This document shows, in pieces, positions 57,977 through 64,000 of a stretch of DNA of 64,000 bases. This DNA comes from Granulosicoccaceae sp. 1_MG-2023 (GTDB lineage: Bacteria > Pseudomonadota > Gammaproteobacteria > Granulosicoccales > Granulosicoccaceae): the NCBI GenBank assembly GCA_030546905.1, contig JAUOPI010000005.1, positions 1 through 64,000 on the forward strand, written 5' to 3'. The translations under genes and the position numbers were made by a program. Within the stretch, counting starts at the first letter, position 1, and each line of letters begins with the position of its first letter. The notes under the pieces were generated by a model. That model did not search any database and had not been told where the DNA came from. It saw only the letters and a list, made by a program, of their open reading frames with translations.

Positions 57977-59401
57977 ATGGGCAAGTGGATACGAGGGCTG
58001 TCAGTGCTGTCACTGCTATTGGCGGTGGCCGCGCCGGTGCAGGCACTGACCGATGCGCAGGCGCGCCACCTGCTGGTGCGCAGCGGTTTTGATCGTCCGC
58101 CGGCTGACTATCAGCGCTGGCTTAAGGCAGACCGCGAGGAAGCTGTAGCGCGACTGCTCAGCGATACCCGGACAGATCCGGCCTTGGCTGCGCCGGACTG
58201 GGCAGAGGCGCCGGTGTTAAGCGTGTATAACGAAGTGCAGCGCAGCGGCGAGCCGCGCGCGCAGGTCAGTAAACGGGTCCGGCAACAGCAAAGCCAGTGG
58301 CAGCGGGAGCTGGAAGAGTGGCTGTTGGCCAATACCGTGCTGAGTGAGCACCCGCTGGCCGAGCGTATGACCGCGTTCTGGCATAACCGCTTTACCTCTT
58401 CATTTACCAAGGTCGGCAACGCCCAGTTGCTGTATCGCCAGCATATGTTTTTGCGCCGCCATGCTCTGGGGAATTTCGAAACCCTGTTGCGCGGCATCGT
58501 GCGTGATCCGGCGATGCTGATCTATCTGGACAACCGGCAGAACCGCAAGGATCACCCCAACGAAAACCTGGCCCGCGAGCTACTTGAGCTGTTCAGTCTC
58601 GGCGAAGGGCACTATACCGAGCAGGATATACGGGAAGCGGCCCGCGCCCTGAGCGGCTGGTCGCTGGACGGTGATCTGGCGTTTCAGATCCGTACCCGCC
58701 AGCATGATGCCGGTGAGAAAGTGATTTTCGGCCAGCGCGGTCGTTTTGACGGCGATGATCTGGTGAGCCTGATACTACAACAGCCGGCCACGGCCGAGTT
58801 TCTGGTCGCCGCCTTATGGCGTGAGTTTATTTCGCCGCAGCCGGATCCGCAGCTGGTCAGTCGCTGGGCTGCACAACTGCGCGAACAGCACTACGAAATA
58901 CAACCCCTGCTCGAAACCATTTTCCTCAGTGACGCATTCTGGGACCCGCGCCATCGCGGCGTGTTGATCAAATCACCTTTGCAACTGGTGGCCGGTACCT
59001 TGCGCGCGTTTTCCATTGCACCACGTGACTACCGCCCTTTGGTGGTGGCCATGCGGCGCATGGGGCAGTGGTTGTTGAACCCGCCCAATGTCAAAGGCTG
59101 GCCCGGTTATACCGACTGGATCGATGCCTCGCGCTGGCTTACCCGGCGCAGTTTTCTGCATCGCCTGCTCAGCACGCCGCAGGGGCCGGCTCAGGGCGGT
59201 GCGATGGACAACCCGATGCGCAGCGGTGGCGTGTTACAGACCGATGCCGCACCGCCGGCTTTGTACGGGACGGGCATGGCAAGGTCGCGCCTGCAGTCAT
59301 TGTTATTGGTCTCGGCACCGGTGCAGCCTTTGCCGCCCGGCGCTACGCGCGAGGCGACGATCAAACACTGGGCACTGGATCCGGTGTATCAGTTGTATTA
59401 A
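57977..59401 (+). CDS. DUF1800 secreted protein
   Basis: 474 aa. The ATG at 57977 is preceded by GGGAGAGG; one 15 bases upstream is weaker. Signal peptide GKWIRGLSVLSLLLAVAAPVQA. The body matches DUF1800: ARHLLVRSGF, ERMTAFWHNRFTSS, PNENLARELLELFSLGEGHY, IREAARALSGW, and the C-terminal NPPNVKGWPGYTDWI. Probably exported to the periplasm. The DUF1501 gene follows after 10 bases; the two families are regularly adjacent. Function unknown. Confidence 0.88.
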   Translation: MGKWIRGLSVLSLLLAVAAPVQALTDAQARHLLVRSGFDRPPADYQRWLKADREEAVARLLSDTRTDPALAAPDWAEAPVLSVYNEVQRSGEPRAQVSKRVRQQQSQWQRELEEWLLANTVLSEHPLAERMTAFWHNRFTSSFTKVGNAQLLYRQHMFLRRHALGNFETLLRGIVRDPAMLIYLDNRQNRKDHPNENLARELLELFSLGEGHYTEQDIREAARALSGWSLDGDLAFQIRTRQHDAGEKVIFGQRGRFDGDDLVSLILQQPATAEFLVAALWREFISPQPDPQLVSRWAAQLREQHYEIQPLLETIFLSDAFWDPRHRGVLIKSPLQLVAGTLRAFSIAPRDYRPLVVAMRRMGQWLLNPPNVKGWPGYTDWIDASRWLTRRSFLHRLLSTPQGPAQGGAMDNPMRSGGVLQTDAAPPALYGTGMARSRLQSLLLVSAPVQPLPPGATREATIKHWALDPVYQLY

Positions 59402-59411
59402 AGGTGTAAGA

Positions 59412-60566
59412 ATGATGGAAACTGATTTAAGGCGACGCCGTTTACTGCAACAGCTGCTGGCCGGTGCGGCGCTGAGTCTGCCGCTGGCATCCGGGCAGGC
59501 CGCGCCCTCAAGGCCGCGGGTGCTGGTTCTGCTGGAACTGCAAGGCGCAAACGATAGCCTGAACACGCTGGTGCCTTATGCTGATCCGGCTTACCGGCGT
59601 CTGCGTCCGCGCCTGGCAATCGCGCGCGAGCAGGTCATCGCGCTGGATGAGCGGCGTGGTCTGCATCCGGCCCTGGCTCCCTTGCTGCCGCTCTGGCAGG
59701 CCGGTGATATGGCCTTTGTCGAAGGTCTGGGCTATGCGTCGCCGAACCGCTCGCATTTCCGTTCGATTGATATCTGGGAAAGTGCCTCCGGTGCGGATCG
59801 TTTCCTCAGCGGTGGCTGGTTGGCGCCGTATCTGCAGAGCCGCCCCGCCGGCAAGCGTTTTATTGCACTGGGTGAAGACGCCGGTCCGCTGGCCGGTTCG
59901 CCCGACAATACGCTGCTGATTAACAACTTCGAGGCCTTCGTCAACAACGCCAAACGTCTGCGTCGGGTGCAGCAGGAAACTGCAAACCCGGCCCTGCGCC
60001 ATTTACTCTCGGTGCAGAATGCCATGCAGGCGGCAGCGCTGGATTTCGCCCGGGCAGAAAAGCCCGCCGAGCTCAAAGGCTTCGGCAAAGATCCGTTTTC
60101 CCGTGATATGCAGACCATCGCCTCGTTGATCAGTAGCCAGAGCTCGGTCGGGATTTACAAGCTTGGTCTGGCCGGTTTTGACACCCATGCGGCACAGTTG
60201 CCACGTCACGGGCGTTTGCTAACTCAGCTGGCTAAGGGTTTGCGGGCCTTCTCGGATGAGCTCAAACGGCGCGGCCGCTGGCAGGATGTGTTGATAATGA
60301 GCTACTCGGAATTTGGCCGGCGTGCGGCAGAAAATGGCAGCGCTGGCACTGACCACGGCACCGCCGCGGCGCACTTTCTGCTCGGCGGTGGCGTGCGCGG
60401 TGGGTTCTACGGCGAGAGCCCTTCGCTGACCCGGCTGAGTGACGGTGATCTGATCGCCGGTGTGGACTACCGGCGTTATTACCGCACGGTGGCGCGTGAT
60501 TGGCTGGGCTTTGATGAGCTGCCTTTGCTGAAAGAGCATCAGGCGTTGCCGGGGCTGTTCGCTTAA
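59412..60566 (+). CDS. DUF1501 protein with twin-arginine signal
   Basis: 384 aa (383 from the second ATG at 59415). The N-terminus METDLRRRRLLQQLLAGAAL is a twin-arginine-type signal. The body matches DUF1501 (sulfatase/phosphatase-like fold): LLELQGANDSLNTLVPY, MAFVEGLGYASPNRSHFRS, SEFGRRAAENGSAGTDHGTA and GGVRGGFYG. Metal-ligand-type residues are the GTDHG. Exported to the periplasm, function unknown. A much longer frame reaching back into the DUF1800 gene is an overlap artefact. Confidence 0.88.
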   Translation: MMETDLRRRRLLQQLLAGAALSLPLASGQAAPSRPRVLVLLELQGANDSLNTLVPYADPAYRRLRPRLAIAREQVIALDERRGLHPALAPLLPLWQAGDMAFVEGLGYASPNRSHFRSIDIWESASGADRFLSGGWLAPYLQSRPAGKRFIALGEDAGPLAGSPDNTLLINNFEAFVNNAKRLRRVQQETANPALRHLLSVQNAMQAAALDFARAEKPAELKGFGKDPFSRDMQTIASLISSQSSVGIYKLGLAGFDTHAAQLPRHGRLLTQLAKGLRAFSDELKRRGRWQDVLIMSYSEFGRRAAENGSAGTDHGTAAAHFLLGGGVRGGFYGESPSLTRLSDGDLIAGVDYRRYYRTVARDWLGFDELPLLKEHQALPGLFA

Positions 60567-60659
60567 GCGGCCGGCGGCATTTGGCAAACAGCGCCACTCT
60601 GGTGCAGAATGCCACGCCGACAGGGCCGTCGGGCCCGCAGCCGCAGGGTAAAGGATACG

Positions 60660-61391
60660 ATGAGCACAACGCTTTCACCCCGACAGGCGATCCTTTTGTT
60701 GGATCTGACCAGTCTCAATGACGATGATACGGACGATACCGTGCGCAGCCTGTGTCAGCGCGCGATCACGCCTTACGGGGCGGTGGCGGCGGTTTGTGTG
60801 ATGCCGGCACAGGTGGCGCTGGCGGCGCAGCTGTTAAGCGACACGCCGGTGCGGGTGGCGTCGGTGGCGAACTTCCCGCTTGGTGCCGCCGACCCCGAAG
60901 GGGCAAAAAAACAAACCATGCAACTGATCCGCGACGGTGCGGATGAGGTGGATGTGGTGTTTCCCTGGCGGAATTTTCTCGATGCTGACTATGACGTCTG
61001 CGAGTCCCTGATTTCCGGCTGCAAAGCGCGCTGCGGAAATACCCACGCGCTGAAAGTCATCCTCGAAACCGGCGCACTGGGTGACGAGAGTCACGTTTAC
61101 CGCGCCTCGCGTCTGGCCATTGAGGCCGGCGCGGACTTCATCAAAACCTCCACCGGTAAGACCGGCCAGGGCGCCACGCCTGAGGCCGCCCGCGCCATGC
61201 TCAGCGCGATTCGTGATTCGGGCGCCGTGTGCGGGCTGAAGGTCTCCGGCGGTGTGCGCACGTTTGCGCAGGCCGCAAGCTATATCTCCCTGGCCGAAGA
61301 GCTGATGGGCGCCGATTGGGTCAGCCCGGCCAATTTCCGTATCGGCGCCAGTGCGCTGCTCGGGGATTTGCTGGCCCGTTTGAACGCCTGA
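60660..61391 (+). CDS. deoC: Deoxyribose-phosphate aldolase DeoC
   Basis: Splits 2-deoxyribose-5-phosphate to acetaldehyde and glyceraldehyde-3-phosphate. 243 aa, E. coli type. The ATG is preceded by AAGGA. Active-site lysines are visible: ALKVILETG, Schiff-base Lys in DFIKTSTGKTGQG, and LKVSGGVRTFAQA. The acetaldehyde product could feed the nearby aldehyde dehydrogenase (inference). Other deo genes are absent. Confidence 0.95.
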   Translation: MSTTLSPRQAILLLDLTSLNDDDTDDTVRSLCQRAITPYGAVAAVCVMPAQVALAAQLLSDTPVRVASVANFPLGAADPEGAKKQTMQLIRDGADEVDVVFPWRNFLDADYDVCESLISGCKARCGNTHALKVILETGALGDESHVYRASRLAIEAGADFIKTSTGKTGQGATPEAARAMLSAIRDSGAVCGLKVSGGVRTFAQAASYISLAEELMGADWVSPANFRIGASALLGDLLARLNA

Positions 61392-61474
61392 ACCGCCTTC
61401 ATAAATGACGCCGGTCATGTCGGCCCTGTGTACCGGGGCCTATGATTGAAGCTGGTTTCAATGAGGGATGAGAG

Positions 61475-61906
61475 ATGTTACGAGAGCGCCCGGGGATGCC
61501 CGCCCGTTATCTGTTTTCGACTGTGCTGGATGTCCGGGTGGGCGATACCGGCTTCGGCGGCGGTCTGCCGGCCCGTTCCCTGACGGCCTTTATCGACGAA
61601 GCGCGGCTGCGTTTTCTGAAGCACTATCACTATAACGAGCACGATATTGAAGGGCTTGGGTTGGTGACGGTCGATTCGCGCGTGGTTTACCGCGCCGGTG
61701 CTTTTCACGGCGATTATCTGCAGATCGAGGTCAGCGTCGGCAACTTCAACCGCTTCGGTTGTGATTTCTTTTATCTGGTGAGTAACCGCGACACGGCGGT
61801 GGTGGTCGCCGAGGCTTGCTGCAGTGCGGTGTTTTTCGATTATCAGCAGGGTAAAACCGTCAGTGTGCCGGCCTCTTTCCGCGAAACCTTCATAAAGGAT
61901 GTATAA
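61475..61906 (+). CDS. Hotdog-fold acyl-CoA thioesterase-like protein
   Basis: 143 aa, 4HBT/YbgC-like hotdog fold: the strand RVGDTGFGGGLPARSLTAFIDEARLRFL (helix with Glu) and VYRAGAFHGDYLQIEVSV are the family core. Substrate unknown. The usual catalytic Asp occurs as V-G-D-T-G in place of YADTD. Preceded by a GAGGGATGAGAG ribosome site. It stands alone between deoC and gap. Confidence 0.75.
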   Translation: MLRERPGMPARYLFSTVLDVRVGDTGFGGGLPARSLTAFIDEARLRFLKHYHYNEHDIEGLGLVTVDSRVVYRAGAFHGDYLQIEVSVGNFNRFGCDFFYLVSNRDTAVVVAEACCSAVFFDYQQGKTVSVPASFRETFIKDV

Positions 61907-62231
61907 AACGGAATTTTTCCGCCGGTCTGCCGTTACATGGGGGCTCGTGCCGATTTCGTGACGCACGAAGCAACTGATTGATTCAGACCGCGAAAAAACA
62001 CCACTGCGTGCTAGAATGCGCCCCGGATTCCCGGTGACGGCAATTTTTTGTGTTTCCGCCAACAAGCTCCCGAAAAAAGAGAGGGGCTGGCATATCCGCC
62101 CGGCCGCAAAGGTTGTGCGGACCACTGACTCCGCCGCTTAAGAAAAAGGCGGGGCAGGGTAAGAACCAATCTGCGCACGCTGTGCAACATCAGCGGCGTA
62201 CGGTTTTCAACGATATGTGAAAAGGTACAAC
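61907..62231 (+). promoter_or_regulatory. gap promoter and long leader
   Basis: 325 bases before gap. An extended -10 element TGCTAGAAT (TG at 62009-62010, TAGAAT at 62012-62017) has no good -35 box. It would give a leader of about 210 bases before the ATG at 62232. The leader holds a short T6 tract (62046-62051) and a possible stem CCGCC/GGCGG at 62132-62153. No riboswitch family was recognised. Confidence 0.45.
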
Positions 62232-63665
62232 ATGGCTTCTATCAATAGCGACGAAATCCTCGAACAGTGGAAAACGCGTCAGACCCTCGCTGAAAAAATG
62301 ATTCCCCTCGTCGGCGAGCTTTACCGTGACAAAGGCCTGGTGGTCCGCGTCTTCGGCCGCCGCCTGATGGACGGCAATAAGCTCGACATTATCAAAGCAC
62401 ACCGCTTTGCCCGTCAGATGGTCGGCGAAGAGCTGGAAATCGCTGACAGCTACAAAATGCTCGAAGCACTCACCCATCTGGAACTGTCTCCGGCCCGTAT
62501 TGACCTTGGCAAACTGTGCCACGAGTTCAATCAGAAAGGCGGCGACATGGATGCCTTCCTGAAAGACAAGCTGAGCAGCATCATCACTTCCGAACCGGCA
62601 GATCCGGGTGAGCCGAAGGACGTGGTGCTGTACGGTTTCGGCCGTATCGGACGTCTGGTTGCACGGATGCTGATCGACCGCACCGGTGGCGGCTACAAAA
62701 TGCGTCTGCGCGCCATCGTTGTACGCGGTAAAGGCGGTGATCTGGAAAAACGCGCCAGTCTGCTGCGCCGTGATTCTGTGCACGGTCCGTTCTCCGGCAC
62801 CATCACTGTCGATGAAGAGACCAACTCGATTATCGCCAATGGTAACGTGATCCGCCTGATCTACTCCAACTCACCGGATGAGGTCGATTACACCCAGTAC
62901 GGCATCAAGAATGCGCTGGTGGTCGATAACACCGGTATCTGGAAAGACGAGGAAGGTCTGGGCCTGCACCTGAAGTCCAAAGGTGTTTCCAAGGTGCTGC
63001 TGACCGCACCGGCCAAAGGCGATATCAAAAACATCGTCTACGGCGTTAACCATAAGGACATCGCGCCGGAAGACAAAATCCTCTGCGCCGCGTCCTGCAC
63101 CACCAATGCGATCGTGCCGGTGCTGAAAGTCCTGAATGACGAGTTCGGTATCCGCAACGGTCACATCGAAACGGTTCACTCCTACACCAATGACCAGAAC
63201 CTGATCGACAACTACCACAAGGCAGAACGCCGTGGCCGCAGTGCGCCGCTGAATATGGTGCTGACCTCTACCGGTGCTGCCAAGGCCGTCGCCAAGGCAC
63301 TGCCGGAACTGTCCGGTATCCTGACCGGTAATGCGATCCGCGTACCCACGCCGAACGTTTCCATGGCACTGATGAGCCTCAACCTGAATAAATCCACCAC
63401 CAAGGAAGAGCTCAATGCCTTCTTGCGTGACAAGGCGCTGCACTCATCCTTGCAGGAACAGATCGGTTACACCTCTTCGACCGAGCTGGTGTCGACGGAT
63501 CTGGTCGGTTCTGTGAATGCCGGTGTGGTCGATTCGGCAGCCACCATCGTCGATGGTGACCGTGTTGTGCTTTATGTTTGGTACGACAACGAGTCCGGTT
63601 ACAGCAGCCAGGTTATCCGCGTGATGCAGGACCTGGTCGGTCTGAATCTGCCGGATGTGCCCTGA
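62232..63665 (+). CDS. gap: Glyceraldehyde-3-phosphate dehydrogenase, long form
   Basis: 477 aa. The ATG at 62232 follows AAGG. The first about 130 residues are an extra N-terminal domain, as in the long GAPDHs of Pseudomonas (PA3001 type). The catalytic part starts at the Rossmann motif YGFGRIGRL (about 134-142), and the active-site Cys289 lies in CAASCTTNAIVP. NAD or NADP preference is not obvious. Codon bias is strong, suggesting high expression. A terminator follows. Confidence 0.95.
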   Translation: MASINSDEILEQWKTRQTLAEKMIPLVGELYRDKGLVVRVFGRRLMDGNKLDIIKAHRFARQMVGEELEIADSYKMLEALTHLELSPARIDLGKLCHEFNQKGGDMDAFLKDKLSSIITSEPADPGEPKDVVLYGFGRIGRLVARMLIDRTGGGYKMRLRAIVVRGKGGDLEKRASLLRRDSVHGPFSGTITVDEETNSIIANGNVIRLIYSNSPDEVDYTQYGIKNALVVDNTGIWKDEEGLGLHLKSKGVSKVLLTAPAKGDIKNIVYGVNHKDIAPEDKILCAASCTTNAIVPVLKVLNDEFGIRNGHIETVHSYTNDQNLIDNYHKAERRGRSAPLNMVLTSTGAAKAVAKALPELSGILTGNAIRVPTPNVSMALMSLNLNKSTTKEELNAFLRDKALHSSLQEQIGYTSSTELVSTDLVGSVNAGVVDSAATIVDGDRVVLYVWYDNESGYSSQVIRVMQDLVGLNLPDVP

Positions 63666-63681
63666 GCGGACACGTTCTGAT

Positions 63682-63710
63682 AAAAACCCGGCTCCGGCCG
63701 GGTTTTTTTT
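63682..63710 (+). terminator. Intrinsic terminator of gap
   Basis: Stem ACCCGGC/GCCGGGT with TCCG loop, followed by T8, and preceded by an A tract. Confidence 0.92.
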
Positions 63711-63803
63711 GTCCGGCAACAGGGCCGTGCGGGGTGATCTTGCCGCCCGGCGACACAGGTGACACACTATGCTTTTTGTTGCAATGCAGTGGAGCTGTGA
63801 GTC

Positions 63804-64000
63804 GTGAAGTTCTTAGAGGGAATGGCCTTTTTACTGGCCTTTCAGTTGGTCGGAGAAGTCGTTTCCCGCTTGTTTCATCTTCCGGTACCCGGGCCGGTAC
63901 TGGGCATGATCCTGTTGTTTGTGTTTCTTCTCCTTTTCCGCAAGGTGCCGGTGGCCTTAAGCAGCGCCGTCGAGCCCCTGCTGAATAACCTTTCCTTATT
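63804..64000 (+). CDS. LrgA/CidA holin-like membrane protein (partial)
   Basis: The first 65 codons only; the gene runs off the window. The GTG start is preceded by GGAG at 9 bases. The translation begins VKFLEGMAFLLAFQLVGE and contains PVPGPVLGMILLF, the signature of the LrgA/CidA holin-like family, which in many bacteria pairs with an LrgB/CidB protein. It affects membrane permeability and murein hydrolase activity (family knowledge). Confidence 0.85.
   Translation, partial: MKFLEGMAFLLAFQLVGEVVSRLFHLPVPGPVLGMILLFVFLLLFRKVPVALSSAVEPLLNNLSL

Overview
The window is a GC-rich, gene-dense, chromosomal stretch of a gammaproteobacterium. The evidence is gene content and order: the accB-accC-prmA-DUF3426-dusB-fis-purH block, adjacent fabA-fabB, the dprA/LysM/def/fmt/rsmB block next to trkA-trkH, and a bfd-bacterioferritin block. 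The layout is closest in style to Pseudomonas and marine relatives, but I cannot name a genus. No tRNA, rRNA, CRISPR array, insertion sequence, integrase, phage or defence gene was seen. About 60 protein genes are called; one, at the right edge, is cut by the window.

Layout. 1-3 kb: dsbD (minus) divergent from fxsA. 3-5.2 kb: groES-groEL behind a sigma70-like promoter overlapped by a perfect CIRCE operator. 5.7-8 kb: a membrane GGDEF/EAL protein. 8-12 kb: nadA, DUF937, DUF924, a TSUP permease and a DUF4197 lipoprotein. 12-15 kb: fabA-fabB convergent with srkA. 15.3-22.5 kb: accB-accC-prmA-DUF3426-dusB-fis and purH. 22.5-24.7 kb (minus): BON/OmpA-like protein, aroE, DUF192. 24.9-27.6 kb: hemB, an OmpA-like protein and a short CPBP protease. 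27.6-34.4 kb (minus): topA-tsaC-hemF, then an MBOAT/SGNH O-acylation pair. 34.7-37.3 kb (minus): LysM protein and dprA. 37.5-47.5 kb: def-fmt-rsmB-DUF4390-ntrY-ntrX-trkA-trkH. 47.5-50.1 kb: a tight cluster of SAM methyltransferase, TPR protein, LpxL-like acyltransferase and NnrU/ICMT-like membrane protein. 50.2-53.1 kb: GAF/winged-helix regulator and aldehyde dehydrogenase. 53.2-55.9 kb: small outer-membrane protein, then an iron-storage block (bfd, two bacterioferritins, two small Cys-rich ORFs) with Fur-box-like sequences. 55.9-57.9 kb: PLP-fold protein lacking its lysine, coupled to an alpha/beta hydrolase. 58-60.6 kb: DUF1800-DUF1501 pair. 60.6-64 kb: deoC, a hotdog thioesterase, a long-form gap and the start of a LrgA/CidA holin-like gene.

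Most genes are housekeeping: protein folding, fatty acid, NAD, haem and purine synthesis, translation start and end, K+ uptake, iron storage. No complete new multi-gene system stands out. The strongest departures from family norms are a DsbD with two redox-competent N-terminal domains, an NtrX whose AAA+ domain has lost its ATPase and sigma54 motifs, a Cys/Met-type PLP protein with Arg in place of the Schiff-base Lys, CIRCE control of groESL, and two uncharacterised Cys-rich small ORFs behind the bacterioferritins.
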